This document shows positions 1 to 8,910 of a stretch of 51,057 nt of DNA, in pieces. The first letter of the stretch is position 1, and the number at the start of each line of letters is the position of its first letter. Source of the DNA: Ruminococcus sp. (GTDB lineage Bacteria > Bacillota > Clostridia > Oscillospirales > Ruminococcaceae); NCBI GenBank assembly GCA_017513795.1, contig JAFXEJ010000120.1, forward strand, positions 1-51,057. Direction: 5' to 3'. A program made the translations under genes and the position numbers. The notes below the pieces were generated by a model. The model worked only from the letters and a program-made list of their open reading frames with translations. It did no database searches and was not told where the DNA came from.

Positions 1-16
1 TATTCCTCCATGGCAT
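1..16 (-). CDS. 5' end of a leftward gene, truncated by the window edge
   Basis: Only the first five codons are visible (M-P-W-R-N). The start is supported by a strong ribosome binding site, AAGGAGG on the minus strand at 25-31, eight bases before the ATG at 16-14, and by a promoter further upstream (55-84). A second ATG at 11-9 has no such site. Nothing can be said about the product. Confidence 0.55.
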
Positions 17-54
17 ATTTAAAACCTCCTTTTGAAGTTTTCCCTATGCCTTTT

Positions 55-103
55 ATTTTACCATAAAACTGTATACTATGTCATTGCACTTTCTGTATAC
101 TAT
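55..103 (-). promoter_or_regulatory. Promoter with a tandem operator-like repeat for the gene leaving the window
   Basis: On the minus strand a -35 ATGACA (84-79) and a -10 TAAAAT (60-55) are separated by 18 bases. The 11-base repeat CTGTATACTAT (plus strand) occurs at 69-79 and 93-103, exactly 24 bases apart, each with the palindrome GTATAC at its core. One copy overlaps the spacer and -35, the other lies just upstream. This is the arrangement expected of a dimeric repressor or activator; the regulator is not identifiable from the sequence. Confidence 0.45.
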
Positions 104-175
104 CTTACTACATTATACAAGCCTACATCCGCCTCAGATTGTCGAAAAACTATATAAACAAATAATATTGGGATT

Positions 176-339
176 CCAAAGGGTTTATAACCCTTTGGCG
201 GAGTCCAGAGACAGAGCCTCTGGTGGGGGCGGGGCGAAGCCCTGCTTTTGCCTTAGAAGCGCTCCGCAAGAGGTGAATTCCAAAACAGTCCAGTGGACTG
301 TTTTGGAAGAGGAGACGCCCTGTAAGAGAGGGCGTCTCC
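176..339. repeat. Array of perfect palindromes (hairpin cluster) in a gene-free stretch
   Basis: The 554-base stretch 17-570 has no credible gene. Inside it several inverted repeats follow each other: 176-198 (10-bp stem, loop TAT), 205-223 (6 bp), 232-242 (GGGC-GAA-GCCC), 280-306 (a 27-base palindrome, 13 bp on each side of a central G) and 311-339 (11-bp stem, 7-base loop). The open frame across it at 78-503 has no ribosome binding site and reads through every hairpin, so it is not called. It looks like a mosaic intergenic repeat element; similar hairpin clusters are, from memory, common in gut Firmicutes, but no search was possible. Confidence 0.7.
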
Positions 340-376
340 TTAAAAAACACCTTGCTTGTAACTTTTTCTACACGCT

Positions 377-444
377 GGGGCGGAAGCCTACATCCGCCCG
401 TTATGAATGTAATATGTTTACGGTGCGATGTGGGCATCGCATCC
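377..444. repeat. Intergenic palindromic element, GGGCG family plus a second hairpin
   Basis: Two hairpins. The first, 377-399, is GGGGCGGAAG-CCTA-CATCCGCCC, with one A-A mismatch compared with copies elsewhere (for example 11164-11185). The second, 422-443, pairs TGCGATG with CATCGCA around TGGG and extends by a wobble and a G-C pair. Both lie upstream of the promoter at 490-518. Confidence 0.55.
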
Positions 445-489
445 TACAATATCCATATTTATTTTACACATACCATCAAATTGAGAATA

Positions 490-518
490 TTGACAAACTA
501 TGAATAATACGATATAAT
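490..518 (+). promoter_or_regulatory. Consensus sigma-A promoter of the phosphodiesterase gene
   Basis: TTGACA at 490-495 and TATAAT at 513-518 are separated by 17 bases, a perfect match to the housekeeping consensus. Transcription would begin near 525, giving a leader of about 45 bases before the ATG at 571. Confidence 0.8.
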
Positions 519-570
519 ATTTACTGAAAAAAAGCCGTATTACAGAAAGCGGCAGACCCGGAGCAATACT

Positions 571-2379
571 ATGAAAAACTTCTTTAAATCCATGAAAACC
601 TTTGTCAGAGCAATGCCGCATTTTCTGCTGTTCGAATTCCTCTATAAAATCATGCTCATCGCTCTGGGATGCCCCCTGCTTGCGCTTGCGTTAAAGCTTA
701 CAATGGCGGCGTCCGGAATAACATACCTTTCAGATGAAAGTCTGCTTATCTACTTGAAAAATCCCCTGACGCTGCTGTTCCTTCTGCTTATCCTCTTTGC
801 AGTCGGATTCTTTGCGTTTGTCGAACTTTCGGCGCTTGCAACGTGTTTTTCATGTGCCTCAAAAAAAGAACCTGTCTCCGTCGGAGGAATGCTGAAAACA
901 GGTCTTAAAAGCTTTGCAAAGGCGTTCAGAGGTCTTGGAATCCTGAGATTCATGAGATTCCTTCTCTTTATGCCGTTTGCGGAATTCACGCTGTCATCTG
1001 GTACTTTTATAGGCCCGATAATGCCGGTTCTGCGCCGCATTTTTCAGAATTTCGATAACCGCATCGCTGTTATCGTGTATCTTGCAATACAGAGTGTTGT
1101 GATTCTGCTTATCGTCGGACGAAGCTATTGTCTGCATTATCTTGTGCTGACGGATAAGAGTTTCGGAGATTGCAGCAGAAAAAGTCTTGAAAAAATAAAT
1201 AATAAAAGATTCCGTATGGGACTTCAGTTCCTGTTGTGGACGCTCGTTATACTTGGAATTACAGCCGCCGCAACTTTCGGAATCAGCTTTATAATCGTAT
1301 ATATAATCAAGGGATTTTCGCTGCCCGGAAAGGCGTTCAGAAGCGCACTTCATGTGCTTGTCTATGCGGTCAAAGTGTTCGCAGCGATTTCTACATTTTT
1401 CTCTGCACCGGCAATAATGTGCTGGCTTACAGGAAAATTTATGGCTGATTTAAGCGAAGATGAGGAGATTACTCTCCCCGACTGCGGTAAACTTATAAAA
1501 GAAAAAAAGAAAAATGCCGCATTAATTGCAGTTATCACAGCTGTCGGAATCGGACTTAATATATCATACTTTGTCGGAGTTTACAGAGGAAATATCAGAG
1601 TAAATGCCAGAATTTCCGGAACTCAAGTCACAGCGCACAGAGGTTTTTCCCGTACAGCACCGGAAAATACAAAATATGCCTTTGAAGCCGCAATAGACTG
1701 CAAAGCTGATTACATCGAGCTTGACGTTCAGCTTACAAAGGATGAACAGGTCGTTGTCATACATGATGATACACTCGGCAGAACGACTAACGGCAGCGGA
1801 CGTGTAGACCGTTATACTTACGAAGAATTGTCTGAGCTTTCAGCCGGCGGATGGTTTGCCGCAGAATATGCTGATGCTAAGATCATGCTTCTGTCCGAAG
1901 TGCTTGAACTCGTTGACAAGGACTGCATGCTCAATATCGAAATAAAAGATATCGGAAATGTTGATCTGACGGTTGACAAGACCGTTGAACTCGTGAAGGA
2001 GTATGGAATCACGAAATCATGCTATATTACATCGTTTTCGTATAAAGCTCTGCAAAGGGTAAAGGCGATTGAACCTAAAATCAAGACGGGACTTATAGCG
2101 AATCTTGCGGCATCGGTAAGATATTCAGACCTGACGGATATCGACGCTGTGAGCCTGAATCATATTTTCGTAAATAAAAGCGTTGTCGAAACGGCGCATC
2201 AGAACGGAAAGCTTGTCTTTGTGTGGACGGTCAACCGGAAAACTGATATAAAGCATATGCTGACGCTTGGTGTAGATAATATAATTACAGACCGCCCTGA
2301 TCTTGCACTGGAAATAATCAATTCCAAAAAGGTCGGCGATACGGCGCTCATTATCCTTGAAAAAATATTCGCAAGTTAA
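571..2379 (+). CDS. Membrane-anchored glycerophosphodiester phosphodiesterase
   Basis: 602 residues. The first ~340 form a polytopic membrane domain (about seven hydrophobic segments) of the type fused to GDPD enzymes in Firmicutes. Residues ~350-590 are the catalytic GDPD domain: HRGFSRTAPENT with the His-Arg pair and Glu, then the metal-binding ELD, then a later His in the IHDDTLGRTTNG motif. The family hydrolyses glycerophosphodiesters to sn-glycerol 3-phosphate and an alcohol; with this membrane domain it probably acts at the membrane on lipid or teichoic-acid-derived diesters. The start has GGAG seven bases upstream and lies just after a consensus promoter. It is monocistronic, with a hairpin terminator downstream and yfhO convergent. 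Substrate is not predictable. Confidence 0.9.
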   Translation: MKNFFKSMKTFVRAMPHFLLFEFLYKIMLIALGCPLLALALKLTMAASGITYLSDESLLIYLKNPLTLLFLLLILFAVGFFAFVELSALATCFSCASKKEPVSVGGMLKTGLKSFAKAFRGLGILRFMRFLLFMPFAEFTLSSGTFIGPIMPVLRRIFQNFDNRIAVIVYLAIQSVVILLIVGRSYCLHYLVLTDKSFGDCSRKSLEKINNKRFRMGLQFLLWTLVILGITAAATFGISFIIVYIIKGFSLPGKAFRSALHVLVYAVKVFAAISTFFSAPAIMCWLTGKFMADLSEDEEITLPDCGKLIKEKKKNAALIAVITAVGIGLNISYFVGVYRGNIRVNARISGTQVTAHRGFSRTAPENTKYAFEAAIDCKADYIELDVQLTKDEQVVVIHDDTLGRTTNGSGRVDRYTYEELSELSAGGWFAAEYADAKIMLLSEVLELVDKDCMLNIEIKDIGNVDLTVDKTVELVKEYGITKSCYITSFSYKALQRVKAIEPKIKTGLIANLAASVRYSDLTDIDAVSLNHIFVNKSVVETAHQNGKLVFVWTVNRKTDIKHMLTLGVDNIITDRPDLALEIINSKKVGDTALIILEKIFAS

Positions 2380-2457
2380 GGCGAACCTTTTTACGCATAA
2401 TGCGCACGGCATTTTCGACGGATTGAAATGATATACCGGATATAAAAATGACTGATT

Positions 2458-2500
2458 GCAGGGACAGATGTGGATATCTGCCCCTGCATTTTATCTTTAT
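2458..2500 (+). terminator. Terminator of the phosphodiesterase gene
   Basis: GCAGGGACAGAT (2458-2469) pairs with ATCTGCCCCTGC (2476-2487) with one mismatch, followed by ATTTTATCTTTAT. It lies about 80 bases after the stop codon. Confidence 0.6.
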
Positions 2501-2507
2501 ATACAAC

Positions 2508-2536
2508 AAAAATCCCCTCTGTACAATACAGAGGGG
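2508..2536 (-). terminator. Intrinsic terminator of the YfhO gene
   Basis: On the minus strand the stem CCCCTCTGTA/TACAGAGGGG (2536-2527 and 2523-2514, loop of three) is followed by ATTTTTGTTG. It lies 15 bases after the yfhO stop codon. Confidence 0.85.
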
Positions 2537-2550
2537 ACTCGTTTCAGAAA

Positions 2551-5500
2551 TTACTTCTTCTTTTTCTTAGACTTGGAATTATTCTGATTTCCGGACTTCT
2601 TTTCAGTTTCCGGCTTTGCAGATTCTTCCTTTTCAGGCTCCGCCTTCTCGTCGCCGGCATCCTCGGATTTCTCCTCAGCTTCTGCCAGCTCCTTTTCGGC
2701 ATTTTCAGCGTAGGCTCTGCCCTTTTCGATAAGTTCGTCGTTCTTTTTACGAATCTTTTCTTCTTCCTCAGCAGCCTTTTCAGCCTTTTTCTTTACGGCT
2801 TCGGAAATCACCGGCTCAACTGCGCCCTTTGACTTGATTATCTGCACTTTTTTCTTTTCAGTGCCAGCCACAGTCTCAGCAGCAGCTGCCTCCTCAGCAG
2901 AGAGTCCGAGCTTCTTCATTTCCTTATTCTTTGCTTTAAGCTCACGCTTTGCAACAAGAATCGGGTTGTTCTTTCTGTCGTAGATATAGAACACCACGAG
3001 AGCTGCAAGTCCGAGAACAAATGTCACAACACCAATATTGAATCCGGGCGGTGTATACTTCATTGATACTGTGTGTTCACCAGCCGGAAGCTTGATTCCG
3101 ATGAGAGCGTCAAGTACGATTACCTGTCCTTCTGAGCCCTTTTCGTTGTAAAGCTCAACGATTCCCTCAGCGTTTTCCTTTTCTTTAACAAGACTGTCGA
3201 TCTTCTTGCCGTCAACCTTGATAGTCCAGCCCGGCTCGTAGGGAATGGATGTCATAAGAATCTGTCCCTCTTTTGCAGTAACCTTACCTTCGAGGTAGCG
3301 GTCATTGGACTTGTCCATATCAATTACCCACGGATTTTCCTGGAGAGCAACGATATCGTTCTGGAACTTTGCGCTGTTGAAGGTGTAGAGCGTAAATCCG
3401 CCGTCAACCTTGAACATAACGTATTCGTTCTGTCCTGTGAATGAAGTCATTCCATCCTGCTCAAGGATACGAAGTCTTACTTCTACCTTTTCGCCCTTCT
3501 TGAACGGGCCTATACGCACGAGAGGAGTTCCGTTATCAGCAAAATACTGACCGTATTCCTTGTGGTTGGAGAAGTTTCCGTTTTCGTCAGCTGTATTTGA
3601 GATCCACAGATTGCACTTTCTTCTGAATACGGAATCCATACGCATATAAACATCGCCGTCTGTCTGTGCTGTGAAGTGGATATTTACAACAGGATCAACT
3701 GCGCCCGGCTCAGCATCGAAGCAGTAGTGAGGTACTGAATTTCCGTTTTCATCTGTGTGGTTGTAGATCTTTGCACGGATCTGACCGTTGCTTACTTCGC
3801 CTGCAAACGGATCAACACCAAGCTCAAAGTTGTTTGTGAGATCAACCTTCTCATAGTATTCTTCCGGCGCAAGACCTATGCTTCCGTCAGGATTCTGAAT
3901 GAACTGTGTCTTTCCGAGAAGTGCACTGAGGAAGTTATTAAGGCTGTTGAATGTATTGTCGTTGCCGAGATGTCCGAGTCTGAGAATATCATCATCAGCC
4001 ATGAAGCCGATTGAAAGCGCATAGGGATTCTCGTAAACGTCAACAGTATATTCCTCGTTGTCGTTCTTCATGGATGTAGTTGAGTAACGCTTGATGTATT
4101 CAGCGTTTACATTATCGCTGTCGTTGGGATTGTCAAGAACATACTTGATACCGAGCAGTGAGTCTGCAAGAGTACTGTTGCCCTCATACTTGGACTCGAA
4201 GCTCTGTGTAACGTAACCCATAGCCTCGATAAGCTTGATAGCTCTTGTATTCATTACAGAGCTTGAATGTGTGATTCCCTTGAGTCCGTATGCGAGGTTA
4301 TCGTTTACCATACGATCATAGGTCTTTTCAGCACGGTAGAAGCTTCCGTCGTATTCTTCAAGCTGGTCTACAAGCTTAGGTGCTTCAAGAATTTCAGTAT
4401 ATGTGCTCTTGTCAGAGTTTCCTACTTCAAGGAAAATCTTTCTGAATGAGTCATAGCAGTTATAGCCTGTCTCAAAGAGAACTACAGCAGCTACAGCGAG
4501 AGTAAGAACATTCTTGCTCTTTCTTGACTTCAGGCGGCTGTATCCATGAACAAATGCAACGTAAACTACCACGAGGATAAGTCCGAAAAGGATAGTTCCG
4601 AGGAAAAGCTCCTCCCATGTTCCGTGCGGATCATGCTTCATGGTGTATTTGCCGGGCATTTCCTGAATATAGTCGTAACCACGGTATTTCTCGTTACGGA
4701 TTTCTTGTCCGGTTACGGGATCGGTGATAAACTCCTTGGCATATTTGATATTGTCTCTGATAGCTTCAAAGAGAAGTACAAGGACAGTTATTATGCCGAA
4801 TGTCGCTCCTGTTTCCACCAGTGACAGCTTGTAGCCGTCAAGGTTTGCGAATACCTCCGCAGCCATTGCCACAAGAAGGAATGATACGAGGAATGAATAT
4901 CTGTAGGGCAGCCAGTTAGGATCCTGTCCGCCGTGCCACATCATATTGAGGGGCTTGATATACATACACAGGAACATGATGATAAGGAAGAGTCCGCTTC
5001 CTATCTTCTTGTTAGTCTTTATCTTCTTGTTCATGAAGTAGAGCGGCATAAGTACAAATGTGAGAACGCCGCAGTATATCTCAGGACGTCCATAATAGAG
5101 AGTTCCCTCGTCTACGTTTACGGAGTAGTACTGGTTGGGAAGCAGACACGGTACAAGCTCCAGCGGCTTGAACATTGTCTTGAAGCTGTAGTCAGGCTCG
5201 GAGAAGTCGAACTTACCGAGTGCAAGCGCATTATAAACAGGAAGTATCATGAACGCACTCAGCATAAGCACCACAAGCGTTGCAAGTGCCATTACGCCGA
5301 ATGTACGGACATATTCTGTGACATTTTTGAACTTTCTGTCTGTTCCGAAGAACATATAATATCCGAAATACAGGGCAACAAAGATAGCTACCATGAATCC
5401 GATATAGAAGTTTGCCACAAACATTATGGCAAGGGGAATTATATAGTTGAGCTTTCTGCCGTCATCAACGAGATACTCCACACCGAGAATTATCAGCGGC

Positions 5501-6138
5501 AGGAAGATAGGTCCGTCGATCCACATGGGGTCGATAAGCTGAATGACAACGTAGCTCATCATTGCATACATAGTGGAGAATACCACCGACTGGAGCGGTG
5601 CAAGCTTCTTGGAGCGCTGTGCATATACACAGAATGCAGCTCCGGCTGCACCCACCTTGCACATCTGCATTATCATTACGCTCTCGATTATCATGCTTCT
5701 TGGAAGCAGCATGACTATCAGCGTGAACGGACTCGCAAGGTAGTATCCGATAACACCCATAAATCCGCCGGAGAGGTTTCTGCTCCAGCTGTAGAACGCA
5801 CTGCCGTCTCCCCAGAATGAATCACGGAGCGACTCAAAGTAGTAGATATACTGACCGTTGAGGTCGAGAGTCAGGACGGAGCGTTCACCAAACGGGTAAA
5901 CGTCAAAGAATATATATGATATCAGTGTCAGCAAAAACGGAATGATGAACGCCGGTATGCAGAACCAGAGATTCGACTTCTGCCCTCTCGCTTCGGCTAT
6001 TACATCAGCTGCCGTGCGGGCTGGCTTTTTACCGTAGGACACTTGTCTGCGTGCAATTGCTTTTACACCGGCAGACGACCTGGATTTTGCTCCCGTACTG
6101 TTCGTGTTTGCTTTACGGGAGGCTTTTGAATTAGCCAT
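2551..6138 (-). CDS. Giant YfhO-family membrane protein with charged tails
   Basis: 1195 residues. A basic N-terminal tail (1-~55, rich in Lys, Arg, Ser) precedes the first membrane segment. A YfhO-type core follows: 12-13 membrane helices, a large extracellular domain (~580-950) and a last helix near 1040. YfhO proteins are glycosyltransferase-C-fold proteins; in Bacillus subtilis YfhO is required for glycosylation of lipoteichoic acid, and a lipid-linked sugar donor is presumed. The last ~135 residues are almost entirely Lys/Glu/Ala, ending in five Lys, and are probably a cytoplasmic coiled coil or disordered tail. The start has AAGGAGG six bases upstream. It has its own promoter (6202-6230) and terminator. 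The tails are unusual for the family, as far as I know; the exact substrate is unknown. Confidence 0.85.
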   Translation of the reverse strand: MANSKASRKANTNSTGAKSRSSAGVKAIARRQVSYGKKPARTAADVIAEARGQKSNLWFCIPAFIIPFLLTLISYIFFDVYPFGERSVLTLDLNGQYIYYFESLRDSFWGDGSAFYSWSRNLSGGFMGVIGYYLASPFTLIVMLLPRSMIIESVMIMQMCKVGAAGAAFCVYAQRSKKLAPLQSVVFSTMYAMMSYVVIQLIDPMWIDGPIFLPLIILGVEYLVDDGRKLNYIIPLAIMFVANFYIGFMVAIFVALYFGYYMFFGTDRKFKNVTEYVRTFGVMALATLVVLMLSAFMILPVYNALALGKFDFSEPDYSFKTMFKPLELVPCLLPNQYYSVNVDEGTLYYGRPEIYCGVLTFVLMPLYFMNKKIKTNKKIGSGLFLIIMFLCMYIKPLNMMWHGGQDPNWLPYRYSFLVSFLLVAMAAEVFANLDGYKLSLVETGATFGIITVLVLLFEAIRDNIKYAKEFITDPVTGQEIRNEKYRGYDYIQEMPGKYTMKHDPHGTWEELFLGTILFGLILVVVYVAFVHGYSRLKSRKSKNVLTLAVAAVVLFETGYNCYDSFRKIFLEVGNSDKSTYTEILEAPKLVDQLEEYDGSFYRAEKTYDRMVNDNLAYGLKGITHSSSVMNTRAIKLIEAMGYVTQSFESKYEGNSTLADSLLGIKYVLDNPNDSDNVNAEYIKRYSTTSMKNDNEEYTVDVYENPYALSIGFMADDDILRLGHLGNDNTFNSLNNFLSALLGKTQFIQNPDGSIGLAPEEYYEKVDLTNNFELGVDPFAGEVSNGQIRAKIYNHTDENGNSVPHYCFDAEPGAVDPVVNIHFTAQTDGDVYMRMDSVFRRKCNLWISNTADENGNFSNHKEYGQYFADNGTPLVRIGPFKKGEKVEVRLRILEQDGMTSFTGQNEYVMFKVDGGFTLYTFNSAKFQNDIVALQENPWVIDMDKSNDRYLEGKVTAKEGQILMTSIPYEPGWTIKVDGKKIDSLVKEKENAEGIVELYNEKGSEGQVIVLDALIGIKLPAGEHTVSMKYTPPGFNIGVVTFVLGLAALVVFYIYDRKNNPILVAKRELKAKNKEMKKLGLSAEEAAAAETVAGTEKKKVQIIKSKGAVEPVISEAVKKKAEKAAEEEEKIRKKNDELIEKGRAYAENAEKELAEAEEKSEDAGDEKAEPEKEESAKPETEKKSGNQNNSKSKKKKK

Positions 6139-6201
6139 TTTGTTCCTCCTTTTTATTCCGGAGAGTGACAGAAGCCATACTCCCCGATTTTATTCCATTA
6201 T

Positions 6202-6230
6202 ATTATACTATACTTTTACATCTTTTGCAA
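6202..6230 (-). promoter_or_regulatory. Promoter of the YfhO gene
   Basis: On the minus strand -35 TTGCAA (6230-6225) and -10 TATAAT (6207-6202) are separated by 17 bases. The start codon is at 6138, so the leader is about 55-60 bases. Confidence 0.7.
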
Positions 6231-6332
6231 GGGGTATTGTGAATTTTCTCGCCTTCTGTGCGCCGTTATTATATACAATTTAATAGTATATATTTTGTAA
6301 CATTCTCCAAACCTCAGAAAATCATCGTCTTT

Positions 6333-6363
6333 TTGACGCTCAGAAATCACTTATTTATATAAT
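6333..6363 (+). promoter_or_regulatory. Possible promoter of the first lipoprotein gene
   Basis: TTGACG (6333-6338) and TATAAT (6358-6363) are separated by 19 bases, longer than ideal. The transcript would run through the repeat element at 6384-6490 into the start at 6505. The 366-base stretch 6139-6504 holds only the two divergent promoters and this repeat. Confidence 0.4.
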
Positions 6364-6383
6364 CAACAGGGGAGTTTTATGGG

Positions 6384-6490
6384 ATACCGTCCCCTACAAT
6401 CGGTCATTTTCATCCGATACATCATTTTCAATTCGTCGGCGAATGCCGACACATCAATTACGCATTACGCATTACGAATTACGAATTATA
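6384..6490. repeat. Intergenic palindromic element upstream of lipoprotein 1
   Basis: It contains a decayed GGGA...GTCCC hairpin (6380s), the hairpin GTCGGC-GAAT-GCCGAC (6435-6450) and a tail of ATTACGC/ATTACGA heptamers running up to the ribosome binding site. The same order recurs at 8800-8896 upstream of the paralogue, with a 21-base indel between them. Confidence 0.8.
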
Positions 6491-6504
6491 AAAGGAGAAT
6501 CATT

Positions 6505-8730
6505 ATGAAAAAATTAATCGCTCTTACAACTGCTCTTGCTCTCTGCTTGGGAGCGGCTTCCTGTGGGAAGAAATCCGGCGGCAAAAAAGAAATTCCTGCC
6601 GCAGTTTCGCCCGTTTTCAGCTATAATCCGGCATACATAGAAATGACTGACAACTTTTCACGCATACTTTCGCTTGATATCAGTCAAAAATCCGGACAGA
6701 TTCTTATTTTCGGACAGCTTACCTCCGGCACATGGGGAGGCTTCATCACGGATGCTGACTTCTCCGACCACGAACAATTCAGCTTCACTCCAGCAGAAAA
6801 CGAAATGATTCTCGGAGCGGCTTCAATGGGCTTCGGAAAAACTGCTCTCCTCACAAGTCTGAACAATTCCGCCGCCATTCACGTTATCGGTGCTGACGGT
6901 ACAGAAGAAAAATCTATTCAGACGGATATTCCCCTTGATATCGGGGATTCCGTCAATTATTCGGGGAATATCTCCCCCTGTACTGACGGATTCGTTATCC
7001 GGTACGGCAGTGACCCGGCATACCTCATCAGCGAAAATGGAATTTCTGAGGAAATCACCACTGACGGCGCAGATATCTTCGCTGTCTCGGCTGACGGCGA
7101 GGGCAATACAGTGATGCTTCTCCGTGATTCTAACGGCGAGGGCAGAATTTCCTCCGTGAACGACGGCAGTACCACTGACTGCGGAAAGCTCAGCTCATCT
7201 GCTCTTGCAATGTGCCGTGGAATGGGCAAATACTCCTATATAGCAGTATTTACAAACGGTCTGTATGGTCTTGAGGGCAGTGAATGGGTAATGCTCTCGG
7301 ATTTCTCTGATACCCCATTTGACGCCTTGAATATTCTCGATATCGTAATGACAGCAGAAAATGAATTTGCTGTGCTTATCTGGACGGACAGCGGAACAGA
7401 GCTTTATCTGCTCTCGGAGCGTGATATTTCTGCCCTTAAATCGAAAAAAGTCATAAAGATAGCGGCAATCCCCAACAGCGGAAATGTTCCGGATATGGTT
7501 TTTGAGTACAACGAAACTCACAAGGACGGCGATTACCGCATGGAGCTTGTTACCTACGACTATCAGCCGGAAACAGGAAAAAATGCCGCAGAATTGCTGA
7601 AATCCGACATTATAAGCGGCAATGCTCCCGATGTTATAACTTATCCCATTGACGGTATCGACTTCAACGGCTATTACATGAATCTCTTTGACTTCATGGA
7701 AAATGACCCCGACATCTCTCAGGAGGATTTCATCCCCAACATCCTTGACTCTATGTCAGTGGACGGAAAACTGCCGTATATCGTGCCGCATCTTGAAATC
7801 CGCACCATGATGGCGAAATCAAAATTCCCGTTTGTGAAGGAAAACTGGAGCTATGATGAATTCATTGCCGCTTACGAAGCTATGCCGGACGGAATGAGCA
7901 TTATCGGAAATCCTGAAGCCAGAAGCATGGAGGAAAATTTCCTCAGTTTTGTGAATATCTACGACTTCATCGACTACGAAAAGGCGGAATGCAACTTTGA
8001 TTCGCCGCAGTTCGCCGCCATGCTTGACTTCGTCCGTGACAATAAGCTCGGCATGACATACGACGAGCTTGTCAACTACGATCCCAGTCTCAATGCAATG
8101 AATAATTACGATCCTATGGCTCTTGCGGAGAACAAAAAGCTTATCGCCGGAACAAATATCACCTATTTTCAGGATATCTGGGTGCAGTCAAGCTACTTCT
8201 GCGACGATGTAACCTTTACCGGCAGACCTTCTCTCAGCGGAAACGGTACATTTACAATTCCGAGTAATTACAGTACAAGCCTTTCAATTCCGAAAAATGC
8301 TGAAAATCCCGACGGTGCATGGGATTTCATAAAATTCTACTTCTCAGAAACAGGATATCAGAAGCACAGGCTGTCTTTTCCGATTTATCAGGAGCACTTC
8401 GACAAAACTGCCGATCACTGTCTCGAAAATAAGGCTGGAAATGAAAATCTCGCAAAGCTTCCCGATGACGGCTGGGTAACGGCTGTACGCTATACCAATG
8501 CTGAATTAACGGAATACGAAATCCTTGAACCTCTCACGGAGGAGGAGCTTCAGCAGTACAAGGAATTTGTTTACACTGCCGCCGGAAATTTTGTCCGCAC
8601 GGATGAAATGACAGAATACATTATATATGATGAAATCACAGAATTCTTTAACAGCAGCAAATCTGCCGAAGATACGGCGGCAATGATTCAGAACCGTATT
8701 TCGATTTATCTCAGTGAGACGTATGGTTGA
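6505..8730 (+). CDS. Lipoprotein 1: sensor-like N-terminal half plus family 1 solute-binding half
   Basis: 741 residues from the ATG at 6505, chosen because AAAGGAG lies just upstream and a lipoprotein signal follows (lipobox AAS-C20). An in-frame ATG at 6379 lies inside the repeat element and is rejected. Residues ~30-320 are strand-rich with repeated 'FG/FT.GLY' type motifs, reminiscent of a beta-propeller; this is inference. Residues ~325-741 resemble extracellular family 1 solute-binding proteins, with the typical ending SAEDTAAMIQNR. Such proteins deliver sugars to ABC importers, but no permease or ATPase gene lies nearby. It is a tandem paralogue of the next gene. It may be an orphan binding protein or a surface sensor. 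Confidence 0.8.
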   Translation: MKKLIALTTALALCLGAASCGKKSGGKKEIPAAVSPVFSYNPAYIEMTDNFSRILSLDISQKSGQILIFGQLTSGTWGGFITDADFSDHEQFSFTPAENEMILGAASMGFGKTALLTSLNNSAAIHVIGADGTEEKSIQTDIPLDIGDSVNYSGNISPCTDGFVIRYGSDPAYLISENGISEEITTDGADIFAVSADGEGNTVMLLRDSNGEGRISSVNDGSTTDCGKLSSSALAMCRGMGKYSYIAVFTNGLYGLEGSEWVMLSDFSDTPFDALNILDIVMTAENEFAVLIWTDSGTELYLLSERDISALKSKKVIKIAAIPNSGNVPDMVFEYNETHKDGDYRMELVTYDYQPETGKNAAELLKSDIISGNAPDVITYPIDGIDFNGYYMNLFDFMENDPDISQEDFIPNILDSMSVDGKLPYIVPHLEIRTMMAKSKFPFVKENWSYDEFIAAYEAMPDGMSIIGNPEARSMEENFLSFVNIYDFIDYEKAECNFDSPQFAAMLDFVRDNKLGMTYDELVNYDPSLNAMNNYDPMALAENKKLIAGTNITYFQDIWVQSSYFCDDVTFTGRPSLSGNGTFTIPSNYSTSLSIPKNAENPDGAWDFIKFYFSETGYQKHRLSFPIYQEHFDKTADHCLENKAGNENLAKLPDDGWVTAVRYTNAELTEYEILEPLTEEELQQYKEFVYTAAGNFVRTDEMTEYIIYDEITEFFNSSKSAEDTAAMIQNRISIYLSETYG

Positions 8731-8750
8731 TTGAATCCGATGATATATAT

Positions 8751-8896
8751 GTAGGAGCGGATGCCTACATCCGCCCGTGTGTTTCATTGATTTTGCGGGA
8801 CGTCGAGACGCCGTCCCATACAATCGGTCATTTTCAATTCGTCGGCGAATGCCGACACATCAATTACGCATTACGCATTACAAATTACGAATTATA
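8751..8896. repeat. Intergenic palindromic element between the two lipoprotein genes
   Basis: Three hairpins plus a tail fill the 180-base gap: GCGGATG-CCTA-CATCCGC near 8757-8774, GGGACG...CGTCCC near 8799-8818, and GTCGGC-GAAT-GCCGAC at 8841-8856, then ATTACGC/ATTACGA repeats up to the ribosome binding site at about 8897. No promoter was recognised, so the second gene may be co-transcribed with the first. Confidence 0.8.
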
Positions 8897-8910
8897 AAAG
8901 GAGAATCATT

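Noticed and set aside
78-503. Open frame across the left intergenic region
   Set aside because: Reads through all palindromes, lacks a ribosome binding site and has repeat-derived composition.
4933-5820. 295-codon open frame antisense to the YfhO gene
   Set aside because: Shadow of a real gene; product is His/Tyr/Cys-rich and unlike any protein family.
6379-6504. N-terminal extension of lipoprotein 1
   Set aside because: It is translated from the repeat element; the signal peptide and ribosome binding site place the start at 6505.
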